This document shows, piece by piece, positions 7,601 to 16,398 of a stretch of DNA of 59,116 nt. Every line of letters begins with the position of its first letter. The stretch's first letter is position 1. Source of the stretch: Duncaniella sp. (GTDB lineage: Bacteria; Bacteroidota; Bacteroidia; Bacteroidales; Muribaculaceae). Both the position numbers and the translations under genes were made by a program. Under the pieces are notes generated by a model. The model saw only the letters and a list, made by a program, of their open reading frames with translations. It had not been told where the DNA came from and ran no database searches. Location: NCBI GenBank assembly GCA_023664955.1, contig JAMPEV010000001.1, forward strand, positions 1,429,563-1,488,678, given 5' to 3'.

Positions 7601-10289
7601 CGTAATTCTCGACATGTACAATACCGCTCTCGACGCTCTCGCAAAAACTAATTGGAATTTACAGTTCAGTAAATACAGCGGCCGTCAATATAGTTGGAGC
7701 AACGACGAGTTGATGAATTCTATCCAAGACTCTTACCAATTCGGTACGTATCGGTATGCCAATTGTTCAAACATTCAAGGTCCCAAATTTGATACTTACG
7801 GCATGGGATTCAACGCCACGGGAAGAAGTAGGATATATTACAGTAGAAGTATGTCCAACATGAAAATGGCTAAGGCTGATGATTTAGAAGAGGTAGAAGA
7901 ATGTGCAAGTGAAGTAACGGTTGACTATGCAGCCCCTGCTGGAGGTATGGTGGAATCCTCTGTGGTCACTGCCGACGGTGGAACCGCTATAGACGGTGCG
8001 ACAGATGTGCCATCGCTAAAGGCTGAATCTAAATTTAAATATCGCGACGCCGAGACTCCTCTAGCTTTCTTCGCACCGCAACTCGTCACAGAGCCTGATG
8101 GGTCTCTCTCATTCACCTTCACCGCTCCTAATGCAAACACCACCTGGGGTTTCAACGCCTTGGCATATACTGACTCCCTGCTATCTACCAATTTTTCCGC
8201 TAAAGTATTAGCCAATAAGCCCATAATGGTCCAACCTAATTTGCCTCGCTTCCTGCGTTCCGGCGATAGGGCAATTATTTCAACTATGGTTATGAACAAC
8301 TCTGCAGAAACTAAAACTGTCAAAACAATTGTAGAACTGTTCAACCCAAATGATAGGTCTATTATTAAAACAGTTGAATCAATTGACACCATTTCACCAA
8401 ATGCTTCAGCCATCGTTGAATGTAATATAGACGCTCCTTCCGAGACTCCTTTTATCGGCTACCGGGTGAAATCCTCAACTTCTGAATTTGCAGATGGTGA
8501 GCAGACTCTTATATCCGTCCTACCCGCCACTACTCCAGTGATAGAAACACATCCTTTCTACATTTCACCCGACTCCACTGAGTTCAATATGAGATTACCA
8601 AAATCTCCTTATGATGCTAAAATTACCCTCCAGTATTGCGACAATCCAACATGGTATGTAGTCACCGCTCTTCCCGGTCTACTCCAACTTAATCCCTCGA
8701 CAGCCAACGAGGCCGGAGCCTCTATTTTCTCTGCCGCAATTGCCGAAGGGTTGTTAGGTGACAATCCGACAATTGCCGAGGCACTAAAAGAATGGCAAAA
8801 TAGCGACAAAAGTGACGGCACGTTGACTTCGATGCTACAACGCAATGATGATTTAAAAATAATACTTCTCTCTGCTACCCCTTGGATGCTCGATGCAAAG
8901 TCCGACACTGAGCGCATGACACGCCTTGCTCTTCTCTTTGATAAAAACACGATTAAAGAGGCTTATACAAAATCTATTGGTCTTCTTTCTCGCCTTATAC
9001 GCGACGGTGGCGGCTGGGCTTGGTACACCAATAGCAAAGAATCCTCTGAATGGGCTACCGAAAATGTTCTTGGTATGATGGGCAAGCTCTATTCCCTCAA
9101 TTATCTCCCATCCAATAAGGAGCTGAAGAGTATGATTATTAACGCCCTCAGCTATATTGATAATGAGACTACTAAACGCTTCAGAAAGTTTCCCAAATCA
9201 GATTTTACATATTATGTTTATATGCGTGATATGTTCAAAGGATTCACCTCTTCCTCCGGTGCCACTGACGTGATAAATAACACTGTACAGCGCATCGTCA
9301 AGGATTGGAAGAAAGCATCTATTTTTGATAAAGCTATTTACGCAAAAATCCTCGTAAATCATCGATACCCTACAATGGCTAAAACGATTCTTGATTCCTT
9401 ACGCCAATATGCCAAGTCAACCCCTGAAAAAGGTATGTGGTGGCCTTCGCTCGACAATATGACTATATGGTCAATGGGTAAAGTTGGCACAACTTCGCTA
9501 ATTCTTGAGGCTTTTGCTGCCGTCGAACCGGGTTGTAGGGACATCGACCTTATACGCCAATGGCTAATTCTCCAAAAAGAAGCTATGGATTGGGATACAT
9601 CAGTAACTACCTCTGAGGTAATCGCTTCAATTCTAACCACTTCTAAAAGTTGGATCGCTCCTACCGCACCTGCATCAGTTTTTGTAAACGACATCGAACT
9701 AAAACTAAAATCAGTCGAGCAAATTACCGGTTATTTCCGTACTCCGCTCACTGATATGTCCACAGTCAATGATAATTCTCTCCATGTTGAAAAAACAGGT
9801 AAGTCTCCATCATGGGGTGCTATATTCTATCAATACATCGATTCAATATCTAATGTAAAAGCGGCATCATGTGATGCTGTCGCTGTTGAAAAGAATATCT
9901 ACTTGGTTGAACAGAATAATAATGGGTCTGTGACCGTGAACTCATCCAACCTTAGCGTGGGTGACAGGGTCAAAGTGCAACTTATCATTAGAGCTAGCCG
10001 TGACATGGAATATGTTACAATCACCGATGACCGGCCGGCTTGTTATGAACCGGTAGAACAACTTCCCAAACCGATATTCAGTGAAGGCATATATTTCTAT
10101 CGCGAAAACCGCGATTCCTCTACTAAGTTCTTCATAGACTATCTCCCGAAGGGTACCTATCTGCTCACCTACGACATGTGGGTTAACAATCCCGGCCACT
10201 TCGCTTCCGGAATCGCCACCATCCAGAGCCAATACGCCCCGCAACTCACCGCCCACTCCACAGGCAACACAATTAATATCAGTAAATAA
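4611..10289 (+). CDS. Giant alpha-2-macroglobulin-family protein, thioester apparently absent
   Basis: 1892 residues. An N-terminal Sec signal peptide (about 1-24, no lipobox Cys) sends it to the periplasm or surface. Residues about 465-600 fit MG2 and the following macroglobulin domains (LVVIDAASGAPVSDAKVSI, then YHPGDTVEWTAVIYEF). Near 1140-1190 is the A2M core segment (KYRDAETPLAFFAPQLV, then SFTFTAPN..TTWGFNALAYT). The helical thioester-domain region follows from about 1350. The C-terminus (DDRPACYEPVEQL near 1805, later YAPQLTAHSTG) is the conserved end of bacterial A2Ms. Where CxEQ is expected the sequence is LLQLNPSTANEAGAS, with no Cys. Family members trap proteases; a thioester-less form would not crosslink its target. 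A low-complexity acidic/Ala-Gly stretch near 1080-1130 may be the bait region. Confidence 0.88.
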   Translation: MNLNFKSVLISIIILISTFMSSSAISPNKPDFAFPKTVSEQSEKQLTIAIENHNFQAIVRSLMDYYLSQTVIDSDNSSAALAKINEICQSETDSTLKAVLYLLQANIYNSLYSANRWKYDERSLPLTPLPDDYKLWSGEQFRNKIISLIELSLSNVNPLKSIPLKDYESVITSNKETYIYYPTLYDFIATNSIDLLSAMSSYNRVLSWGLLVPSNLYIVSPFPKSDPIVAKILGLYASLLKANEGRTPAEINTDIRRIDFIYNRVYLPDVEYDDFGQAPKNDPETRLFALLRSLYEENKKSEFSGDILAFMGDNCSDTDPKWLYSSIDYNLKKFPNFWRNNCLKNINKRLSIKEATIHCPMVAPPARPSLIEIEIKNINKLQLEIYEVASHILENRYDLSKDKNLRPIDTIEIELPGDVPFSDKTNVQYSFPHVGKFIVVPRVNGKRESDYYTKVHVTHFALATSRLQSTNLVVIDAASGAPVSDAKVSIIENNRNNLQEKITPVGMTNTDGMITATKRGNYITEKNGDRYALPTYVYINYDQNNNERWTRQMAGYTALPLYHPGDTVEWTAVIYEFNNNRQKLCSDSNVLAQLYDASYQHIDSISTTTDKFGRINGKFVIPKDCLTGNFRIEIDNIGNINFDVSDYKLPTFQVTLDPVEKNSPNLGDVTIRGKVMTYSGFPLADTKISADISVTERLRWWWGRSNGISFASEETITGSDGRFEFTVDSVTLATAPIPQGVFSVQISALSSSGETQSASTTFMTGTKYQIQVALPEAIDVSGKHVAINAKVVNYMDSIIEMPITYDVMLDSVTVLSGLMHSNNHTIDLSSLKSGKYNFRFCLEDKELANIVSKSTVLYRNTDKTTPKPDALLWSPIKDVTADEKGNGKWLYATNCDTYFLLTLWRNDSILSQKWEKISVGMNYLDIKLPEGIDEAKLTIACTGNYRSAEETITVKRDVTRKGIKFITESFRDRILPGSEETWKFKVVDESGNSQQAAVILDMYNTALDALAKTNWNLQFSKYSGRQYSWSNDELMNSIQDSYQFGTYRYANCSNIQGPKFDTYGMGFNATGRSRIYYSRSMSNMKMAKADDLEEVEECASEVTVDYAAPAGGMVESSVVTADGGTAIDGATDVPSLKAESKFKYRDAETPLAFFAPQLVTEPDGSLSFTFTAPNANTTWGFNALAYTDSLLSTNFSAKVLANKPIMVQPNLPRFLRSGDRAIISTMVMNNSAETKTVKTIVELFNPNDRSIIKTVESIDTISPNASAIVECNIDAPSETPFIGYRVKSSTSEFADGEQTLISVLPATTPVIETHPFYISPDSTEFNMRLPKSPYDAKITLQYCDNPTWYVVTALPGLLQLNPSTANEAGASIFSAAIAEGLLGDNPTIAEALKEWQNSDKSDGTLTSMLQRNDDLKIILLSATPWMLDAKSDTERMTRLALLFDKNTIKEAYTKSIGLLSRLIRDGGGWAWYTNSKESSEWATENVLGMMGKLYSLNYLPSNKELKSMIINALSYIDNETTKRFRKFPKSDFTYYVYMRDMFKGFTSSSGATDVINNTVQRIVKDWKKASIFDKAIYAKILVNHRYPTMAKTILDSLRQYAKSTPEKGMWWPSLDNMTIWSMGKVGTTSLILEAFAAVEPGCRDIDLIRQWLILQKEAMDWDTSVTTSEVIASILTTSKSWIAPTAPASVFVNDIELKLKSVEQITGYFRTPLTDMSTVNDNSLHVEKTGKSPSWGAIFYQYIDSISNVKAASCDAVAVEKNIYLVEQNNNGSVTVNSSNLSVGDRVKVQLIIRASRDMEYVTITDDRPACYEPVEQLPKPIFSEGIYFYRENRDSSTKFFIDYLPKGTYLLTYDMWVNNPGHFASGIATIQSQYAPQLTAHSTGNTINISK

Positions 10290-10297
10290 AATCTACC

Positions 10298-10353
10298 ATA
10301 GGAATTATAAGTCTTATAAATATCATATGATATACAAGACTTATAATTCCTAT
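10298..10353. terminator. Bidirectional hairpin between convergent genes
   Basis: A perfect 18-bp inverted repeat (10298-10315 and 10336-10353) encloses a second small palindrome (ATATCATATGATAT). It sits between the 3' ends of the A2M gene and the minus-strand glycosyltransferase, so it probably ends both transcripts. Clear T-runs are lacking. Confidence 0.65.
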
Positions 10354-10385
10354 AGATCTTATATGTCTGATAATTCTTACAAATT

Positions 10386-11396
10386 CTAATTCTTTAGCGT
10401 GTCGTAAGTCCGGCGGGCACGGATATAGTAGTCCACCAAAATATTGGTATGCCCCTTAAGTAAATCCACTTTCGGATGACGATTATATTCACCTCGCATT
10501 TTTGCAAAGTCGCGGTGAGCCCTAAATATTGCCGATGCATTCTTAAAATCTCCTGTAAGGACAAACTTCGCCCACGCCACCGTGTCAAGTAATCGGCGAT
10601 TAAAGAGACGGCGCTTTCTAACTCGGTCAGGGAGATTTTTATGAAGCATCAATAAGTTGTTACGGAAATTCAAATAAGTCTTTTTCGGATCAGATGCCGG
10701 TAAACTTCCTCCTCCGAGATGATACACATGACTTGATGGAACAGCCCACACTTCCTTTCCTGCAAGGAGTATTCTCCAACAGAGGTCAATCTCCTCCATG
10801 TGAGCGAAAAATTTCTTATCAAGCCCTCCCACTTCAAGATACAGCTTATTGACTACCATCAGGACTGCGCCACTTGCCCAATCGACTTTAATCGGCTTTT
10901 CATATTGCCCCCGGTCAGTCTCTACTGTGTCAAATATACGACCCCTACAATATGGATACCCATTGCAATCAAGGAATCCGCCACTTGCACCGGCATATTC
11001 AAATTTATCCGGCTCAATCACAGATTTTATCTTTGGTTGCGCAGCTCCTGCATCAGGATGACTCACCATGAACTCATACAAGGGTGTAAGCCAGTCATCG
11101 TCTACCTTTACATCCGAATTAAGCAACACTGAATACTCATATTCATCAGCTATCAAGGCAATAACTCGGTTATACCCTTCGGCAAATCCGTAATTTTCTT
11201 CAAACTCAATCAACCGCACGCCGGGAAATTCCGCCTTCAACAACTCCACCGAACCATCAGTCGAGCCATTATCCGCCACTATCACATCGGCGATTTCATT
11301 ATTAGTATATTTAGCCACTGACGGCAGATATTCACTCAACAGCTTCTCCCCATTCCAATTGAGGATTACTACTGCTACCCTTTTATTTTCGTCCAT
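10386..11396 (-). CDS. Family 2 glycosyltransferase (rhamnosyltransferase-like)
   Basis: 336 residues from the ATG at 11396 (MDENKRVAVVILNWNG); a longer frame upstream would run into mtaB and is unlikely. GT-A fold signs are VVILNWNG near the N-terminus, ADNGSTDGSVELL, and the DxD-like LLNSDVKVDDDWL near residue 95. Further along are ASGAVLMVVNKLY and AHMEEIDLCWR, the acceptor-side motif common in WbbL-like rhamnosyltransferases. It likely adds a sugar to cell-surface glycans at the inner face of the membrane. It lies 13 bases downstream of mtaB in the lrp-mtaB-GT operon. Donor and acceptor cannot be told from the sequence. Confidence 0.85.
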   Translation of the reverse strand: MDENKRVAVVILNWNGEKLLSEYLPSVAKYTNNEIADVIVADNGSTDGSVELLKAEFPGVRLIEFEENYGFAEGYNRVIALIADEYEYSVLLNSDVKVDDDWLTPLYEFMVSHPDAGAAQPKIKSVIEPDKFEYAGASGGFLDCNGYPYCRGRIFDTVETDRGQYEKPIKVDWASGAVLMVVNKLYLEVGGLDKKFFAHMEEIDLCWRILLAGKEVWAVPSSHVYHLGGGSLPASDPKKTYLNFRNNLLMLHKNLPDRVRKRRLFNRRLLDTVAWAKFVLTGDFKNASAIFRAHRDFAKMRGEYNRHPKVDLLKGHTNILVDYYIRARRTYDTLKN

Positions 11397-11409
11397 ATTA
11401 AGAGGTTGA

Positions 11410-12732
11410 TTAATCGTAGATAACCTTGCCCTGTGACTCCTCTGCTGTCCCGTCATCGGTCGATGATATTAGCACAGGCACAATCGTATTGGATATTGCA
11501 GGATTAGGGTTGATATTCACACGTAAATAATTATCGGTAAACCCGGCCATTGACCCGTCATGGCGCGGATGCTCTGCAAGAAGCGGTCGCACTGTCCCTA
11601 TAAACCTTGCTGTAAAATCCTTAAGCTTCTGTTCTGACACTCTGAGCATTATACGTGTGCGACGGTGCTTCTCCTCGGGACTGACGTAATGTTCAATATT
11701 AAGCGCACGTGTGCCCGGACGCTCACTGTAAGTGAAAACGTGCAGCCGGGAAATATCGAGCGATTCAATGAAGGCCTTTGACTCTTCAAACCGCTCCAGG
11801 GTCTCCCCTCTCGCACCCACGATTAAATCAACACCGATAAATGCATCAGGCATCAACCGCCGGATGTGCTCTATCTTGGTTCGGAATAACGCCGTGTCGT
11901 AACGCCGACGCATAAGTTTCAACACCTCATCGCTCCCACTCTGCAAGGGTATATGGAAATGAGGCATGAACCGCTTGGATTCAGCCACAAACTCAATCAA
12001 CTCGTCTGTGAGGAGATTAGGCTCGATGGATGAAATGCGGTACCTCTCAATCCCCTCCACTTCATCAAGCGCACGACACAAATCATAGAATGTCTCATCG
12101 GTTCCTTTACCAAAGTCGCCGATATTAACTCCCGTGATTACTATCTCCTTGCCACCCTCAGCTGCAACACATTCAGCAGCTGCAACTATCTCATTGATTT
12201 TACCTGACCGGCTGCGGCCTCGTGCCATTGGAATGGTGCAGTATGAACAATAATAATCACATCCATCCTGTACTTTCAAAAAGTAGCGAGTTCGATCTCC
12301 CCGTGAACAAGATGGTGTGAATCTGCGTATTTCCTTTGTCGGGGTTATGTGTGTTGATGCGCCGGACTCAGTCTGCGCATCCAAATATTCCGCCAATTCG
12401 AGTTTCCGGTCTGTTCCGGCCACAATCGCCACTCCGGGCAGTTCAGCCACTTCTTCCGGTTTAAGCTGGGCATAGCATCCCGTAACTATGATTTTAGCTT
12501 TCGGATACCTTCTCGCAAACGACCGTATGGCTTGGCGGCATTTTTTATCGGCAAATTCGGTTACGCTGCAACTGTTCACCACTATATAGTCAGGCACGTC
12601 CCCCTCATGCACTCGTTGTATACCATGAGAGGCAAATATACGCGCCACAGTCGATGTCTCCGCGAAGTTAAGCTTACATCCAAATGTGTGAAACAGCGCT
12701 GTCCGATTCCCGAACGTCTCCTTATCTATCAA
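11410..12732 (-). CDS. mtaB: tRNA t6A37 methylthiotransferase MtaB
   Basis: 440 residues. The N-terminal UPF0004 domain has HTFGCKLNFAE and VNSCSVTE cysteines for one Fe-S cluster. The radical-SAM CxxxCxxC is in DGCDYYCSYCTIPMARG. The HIPLQSGSDEVLKLMRRRY segment and the C-terminal TRAM-like region complete the MiaB/MtaB architecture. The opening HTFGCKLNFAE pattern favours MtaB (2-methylthio-t6A formation) over MiaB or RimO. It lies 12 bases after the Lrp-like gene and 13 before the glycosyltransferase, so the three are probably cotranscribed. Confidence 0.88.
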   Translation of the reverse strand: MIDKETFGNRTALFHTFGCKLNFAETSTVARIFASHGIQRVHEGDVPDYIVVNSCSVTEFADKKCRQAIRSFARRYPKAKIIVTGCYAQLKPEEVAELPGVAIVAGTDRKLELAEYLDAQTESGASTHITPTKEIRRFTPSCSRGDRTRYFLKVQDGCDYYCSYCTIPMARGRSRSGKINEIVAAAECVAAEGGKEIVITGVNIGDFGKGTDETFYDLCRALDEVEGIERYRISSIEPNLLTDELIEFVAESKRFMPHFHIPLQSGSDEVLKLMRRRYDTALFRTKIEHIRRLMPDAFIGVDLIVGARGETLERFEESKAFIESLDISRLHVFTYSERPGTRALNIEHYVSPEEKHRRTRIMLRVSEQKLKDFTARFIGTVRPLLAEHPRHDGSMAGFTDNYLRVNINPNPAISNTIVPVLISSTDDGTAEESQGKVIYD

Positions 12733-12744
12733 TATATCTTTATT

Positions 12745-13218
12745 TTAGTTTTCAATATTTTCTGCTAAAATGGGCACCGGACGCTTAAATTCCTCCTTGA
12801 ATGAGATAAGCGATTCCGTGCGCCCCAGCCCCATGCACAATTTCTTGTGGATTATATCGAGCAGATTGGCATTGTTGCGAGCATATATTTTCGCAAAAAT
12901 ATCGTATGTGCCGGTTGTGAAATGACATTCCACAACTTCCGGTATCTCTTTCAAGCGTTTCACCACTTCATCAAACTTTGTGGAATCGTTGAGAATGAAA
13001 CCTATGTACGCGCATGTCTCATAGCCGACGGCCGATGGATCAATTATAGTCTCAAAGCCTTTAATGATTCCTGCCGAAGTGAGCTTCTGTATGCGTTGAT
13101 GTATTGCTGCTCCTGACACATTGGTCTCCCTCGCAATTTCCAAAAATGGCTTGCGTGCATTATGAGATAGCATTTCAAGAATCTTAAAATCAAGAGCGTC
13201 AAAGTGTTGGCGTGACAT
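12745..13218 (-). CDS. Lrp/AsnC-family transcriptional regulator
   Basis: 157 residues. Residues about 5-60 form the AsnC-type winged helix-turn-helix (LDFKILEMLSHNARKPFLEIARETNVSGAAIHQRI in pieces), and about 70-145 the RAM/ligand domain (AYIGFIL, VVECHFTTGTYDIFAKIYA). Such proteins respond to amino acids and act as multimers on DNA. It heads an operon with mtaB and a glycosyltransferase. Effector and targets are not visible. Confidence 0.9.
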   Translation of the reverse strand: MSRQHFDALDFKILEMLSHNARKPFLEIARETNVSGAAIHQRIQKLTSAGIIKGFETIIDPSAVGYETCAYIGFILNDSTKFDEVVKRLKEIPEVVECHFTTGTYDIFAKIYARNNANLLDIIHKKLCMGLGRTESLISFKEEFKRPVPILAENIEN

Positions 13219-13303
13219 TAGATCTAATATATATTACGTTTTTTCTATTATGTGACAATTTAAAACTAGGCCTGCAACAGCCTCTTTCCTTACTTTTACG
13301 CTG

Positions 13304-13311
13304 CAAAATTA
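13304..13311 (-). promoter_or_regulatory. -7 element for the lrp-mtaB-GT operon
   Basis: On the minus strand this reads TAATTTTG, followed by GCA as often seen at Bacteroidota start sites. No good -33 box was found, so only the -7 is called; leader about 80 bases. Confidence 0.4.
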
Positions 13312-13384
13312 ATAAAATCTCCCCATTTTTTCACGTTTTCACCCAATTTAATTACAATTTATCACAATAATATCTTCAGTGTAA

Positions 13385-13422
13385 TCGAAAGGTCATCGAA
13401 ATCAATTCCGTTGACCTTTCGA
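13385..13422 (-). terminator. Hairpin after serB
   Basis: TCGAAAGGTCA (13385-13395) pairs perfectly with TGACCTTTCGA (13412-13422) just past the serB stop. The downstream T-run is poor. Confidence 0.5.
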
Positions 13423-13429
13423 GTTAACT

Positions 13430-14668
13430 TCAATTTTCAGTGATAAACGAATCCTTAAACCCGAGGAAATAAAGCACTCCGTCCAGGCCGATGGTGGAAA
13501 TGGATTGCTCGGCTGTGGCTTTAACTTTAGGCTTGGCATGAAACGCTATACCTAATCCTGCTGTTCCTAACATCGGAAGGTCATTGGCTCCGTCACCTAC
13601 CGCTATCGTCTGCGCTATATTCACATTCTCCACCTGCGCTATCAGCCTCAAAAGCTCGGCTTTTCGTCTTCCATCCACTATCTCACCGAGATATCGCCCA
13701 GTGAGTTTTCCGTCTATAATCTCTAACTCGTTGGCATACACATAATCAAAGCCAAATTTCTGCTTCAAGTAATTGCCGAAATACGTGAAACCACCTGACA
13801 GAATTGCCGTCTTATATCCAGCTCGTTTAAGCACCTGCATCATTCGCCCCACTCCCTCCGTGATAGGAAGATTCTCTGCAATATCACGCATCACGCTCTC
13901 ATCCAAGCCTTTAAGCAGTGCCACCCGTTCCTTAAAGCTTTCGCAAAAATCAATCTCCCCGCGCATGGCCCGCTCTGTAATTGCTTTCACCTCCTCGCCG
14001 ACTCCGGCACGCATGGCAAGTTCGTCTATTACCTCTGTCTCAATCAATGTGGAATCCATATCAAAACATATTAACCGGCGACATCGACGATACAACGTAT
14101 CCTCCTGCATAGAAATGTCAAAATCATCTTCCTGAGCAAGGTGCATGAATTTAGCCTGCATCGCATCAAGGTCGGCGGGTGTACCGCGTACCGACAATTC
14201 AACACACGATTTTGACCTCGGTTGCTCCTCTTCGCCGAGTGGCATACGCCCGGTGAGTCGCTGGATGCCGTCGATATTCATCCCCTGGCGTGATATCTCC
14301 GCTGTGACATTCGCTATCTGAAGAGCCGTCAGCCTACGTCCAAGCAGAGTGATAATCCAACGGTTTTTACCCTGACGTCCCACCCATTCCTCATATTCTT
14401 CACGGCTGACGGGCGTAAACCTTATATTGACATTTAGCTTTGTCGCCTCAAACAGAAGCTCCTTCATAATATTACCCGACACATCCGAACTCGTCTTTAT
14501 AAGGATACCGAGCGACAGTGTATGGTGAATATCCGCCTGACCTATATCAAGGATTCCGGCATCATATTTTGCCAATATCGAAGAAAGTGCCGATGTGACT
14601 CCGGGGTGATCTTGGCCCGATATATTTATTAGTATTAATTCCAGCTCGGGTGAGTTAACCAATGTCAT
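13430..14668 (-). CDS. serB: Phosphoserine phosphatase with N-terminal ACT domains
   Basis: 412 residues from the ATG at 14668 (MTLVNSPELELILINISG); an ATG at 14713 adds 15 residues but lies upstream of normal SerB starts and close to the -7 box. Two ACT-like regulatory domains fill residues about 1-170 (ISGQDHPGVTSALSSILA, then WIITLLGRRLTALQIANVTAEI). The HAD phosphatase follows: motif I CFDMDSTLIETEVID, motif II ILSGGF, motif III K near GRRKAELL, motif IV VGDGANDLPML. It catalyses the last step of serine synthesis. glyA, which uses serine, is far away at 54.8 kb. Confidence 0.93.
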   Translation of the reverse strand: MTLVNSPELELILINISGQDHPGVTSALSSILAKYDAGILDIGQADIHHTLSLGILIKTSSDVSGNIMKELLFEATKLNVNIRFTPVSREEYEEWVGRQGKNRWIITLLGRRLTALQIANVTAEISRQGMNIDGIQRLTGRMPLGEEEQPRSKSCVELSVRGTPADLDAMQAKFMHLAQEDDFDISMQEDTLYRRCRRLICFDMDSTLIETEVIDELAMRAGVGEEVKAITERAMRGEIDFCESFKERVALLKGLDESVMRDIAENLPITEGVGRMMQVLKRAGYKTAILSGGFTYFGNYLKQKFGFDYVYANELEIIDGKLTGRYLGEIVDGRRKAELLRLIAQVENVNIAQTIAVGDGANDLPMLGTAGLGIAFHAKPKVKATAEQSISTIGLDGVLYFLGFKDSFITEN

Positions 14669-14710
14669 ATGAAAGTAGATTATGTTAACATTTGATATTT
14701 TTTTCGCTGA

Positions 14711-14742
14711 CAAAGTTACATATTTTTACATAATAAGTCATA
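14711..14742 (-). promoter_or_regulatory. Promoter for serB
   Basis: On the minus strand the -7 box reads TAACTTTG (14711-14718), and a TATG at 14739-14742 sits at the -33 position with a 20-base spacer. It is back-to-back with the gdhA promoter. Confidence 0.5.
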
Positions 14743-14756
14743 AAAATATCATTTTT

Positions 14757-14788
14757 CTTGCATAAGCTCAAATTTTATTATATCTTTG
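14757..14788 (+). promoter_or_regulatory. Promoter for gdhA
   Basis: CTTG (14757-14760), 20 bases, TATCTTTG (14781-14788): a near-consensus Bacteroidota promoter, giving a leader of about 85 bases. Confidence 0.65.
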
Positions 14789-14878
14789 CAGCCGTATCGT
14801 AAAATTTGTTGACATTTTGCCACATTTTACAAGAAATATTAAACATTTATAATTTCCGACAGAAGATTTCCAACAGGT

Positions 14879-16216
14879 ATGAAAGCAGTTGAAGTAATTG
14901 ACAACTTGAAACGTCGTTTCCCTCACGAACCGGAGTATATCCAAGCCGTGGAAGAGGTACTCACAACCATCGAAGATGTCTATAATGATAACCCGGAGTT
15001 CGACCGGTACAATCTCATTGAACGCCTTTGCATTCCCGATCGCATTTTCGCTTTCCGCGTTTCATGGGTAGACGATAAGGGTAAAGTCCAGAACAATATG
15101 GGCTATCGTGTACAGCACAATAATGCAATCGGTCCGTACAAAGGCGGTATCCGTTTCCACTCTTCAGTCAATTTGTCAATCCTTAAGTTCCTCGCTTTTG
15201 AGCAAACTTTCAAAAACTCGCTCACCACTCTCGCAATGGGAGGTGCAAAGGGTGGCAGCGACTTCTCACCGCGCGGCAAGAGCGATATGGAAGTGATGCG
15301 CTTCTGCCAGGCTTTCATCCAGGAGCTTTGGCGACAGATCGGTCCCGACACTGATGTCCCCGCAGGCGACATAGGCGTGGGAGGGCGTGAGGTTGGATAC
15401 ATGTTTGGCGAATACAAGAAGATGGCTCGAGAATTCACTGGCACATTCACCGGTAAAGGTATTGAATTTGGAGGTTCTCTTATCCGCCCTGAAGCCACTG
15501 GCTATGGCAACGTATATTTCCTCCTTGACATGCTCAAGACCCGTGGCGTAGACATAACCGGTAAGCGCGTGGCTATTTCCGGATCCGGCAATGTAGCGAC
15601 TTACACCGCCGATAAGTTGCTTACACTCGGTGCCAAAGTGGTGTCAATGAGCGACAGTGACGGCACTATATACGTGCCTGACGGTCTCTCACGCGAACAG
15701 CTCGAATATATCTTCAAATTAAAGAATATTTATCGTGGCCGTATCCGTGAATTTGCTGAGGAATATGAATGCCAGTATTTCGAGGGCGAACGTCCCTGGC
15801 AGCGTGTAGCCTGTGATATTGCCATGCCTTCAGCTACCCAAAACGAGATTGATGGCGATGATGCTCTTGCTCTTATTGCTAACGGCTGCATCGCGGTGAG
15901 TGAAGGTGCCAACATGCCTTCTACGCCGGAAGCTATCCGTGAGTTCCAGAAAGCACGCATCCTTTATGCCCCCGGTAAGGCTGCAAATGCCGGAGGTGTG
16001 TCGGTTTCCGGTCTTGAAATGGCTCAGAATTCCCAAAAACTTTCTTGGAGCGCCGAGGAAGTCGACAGCAAACTCCAGCAAATTATGAGCGAAATTCACT
16101 CTCAATGTGTGAAATACGGCACTGAGTCCGACGGTTACATTAACTATGTGCGAGGAGCCAACGTAGCCGGATTCATGAAAGTAGCACGTGCGATGATGGC
16201 TCAAGGCATACTCTAA
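14879..16216 (+). CDS. gdhA: Glutamate dehydrogenase (NADP-type, hexameric)
   Basis: 445 residues, the length of the hexameric class. It aminates 2-oxoglutarate with ammonium to glutamate, the main ammonium entry route in Bacteroidales. Visible are the substrate-lysine region GPYKGGIRFH, the catalytic-lysine segment LAMGGAKGGSDFSPRGKSD, DVPAGDIGVGGREVGYMFG, and the nucleotide fold AISGSGNVATYTADKLL followed by SMSDSDGTI. Serine rather than an acidic residue at the end of the second strand favours NADP. The PSATQNEIDGDDA and GANMPSTPEA blocks are also conserved. Confidence 0.95.
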   Translation: MKAVEVIDNLKRRFPHEPEYIQAVEEVLTTIEDVYNDNPEFDRYNLIERLCIPDRIFAFRVSWVDDKGKVQNNMGYRVQHNNAIGPYKGGIRFHSSVNLSILKFLAFEQTFKNSLTTLAMGGAKGGSDFSPRGKSDMEVMRFCQAFIQELWRQIGPDTDVPAGDIGVGGREVGYMFGEYKKMAREFTGTFTGKGIEFGGSLIRPEATGYGNVYFLLDMLKTRGVDITGKRVAISGSGNVATYTADKLLTLGAKVVSMSDSDGTIYVPDGLSREQLEYIFKLKNIYRGRIREFAEEYECQYFEGERPWQRVACDIAMPSATQNEIDGDDALALIANGCIAVSEGANMPSTPEAIREFQKARILYAPGKAANAGGVSVSGLEMAQNSQKLSWSAEEVDSKLQQIMSEIHSQCVKYGTESDGYINYVRGANVAGFMKVARAMMAQGIL

Positions 16217-16263
16217 TCCGACTTAATCGCTTATCTAAATTACCAAAAAAAATCAATTACCCC

Positions 16264-16306
16264 ACAATCCGTGGCATCCTGCACAAGCCTGGAAGCCACG
16301 GATTGT
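16264..16306 (+). terminator. Stem-loop after gdhA
   Basis: ACAATCCGTGGC (16264-16275) pairs perfectly with GCCACGGATTGT (16295-16306), 19-base loop. There is no T-run after it on the plus strand, so termination or mRNA-end protection are both possible. Confidence 0.5.
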
Positions 16307-16362
16307 CCGTAAAATATCAATCAATCCTCCCACATTCACAATTCCATTTCCCGATTTTTATG

Positions 16363-16370
16363 TACCTTTG
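16363..16370 (+). promoter_or_regulatory. -7 element for the men genes
   Basis: TACCTTTG matches TAnnTTTG, followed by TGC, 28 bases before menB. The -33 box is poor. Confidence 0.4.
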
Positions 16371-16398
16371 TGCCAAAATCTAAAACGACTTAAATATC

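Noticed and set aside
7925-8413. 162-codon minus-strand frame inside the A2M gene
   Set aside because: Antisense shadow of a strongly supported coding region.
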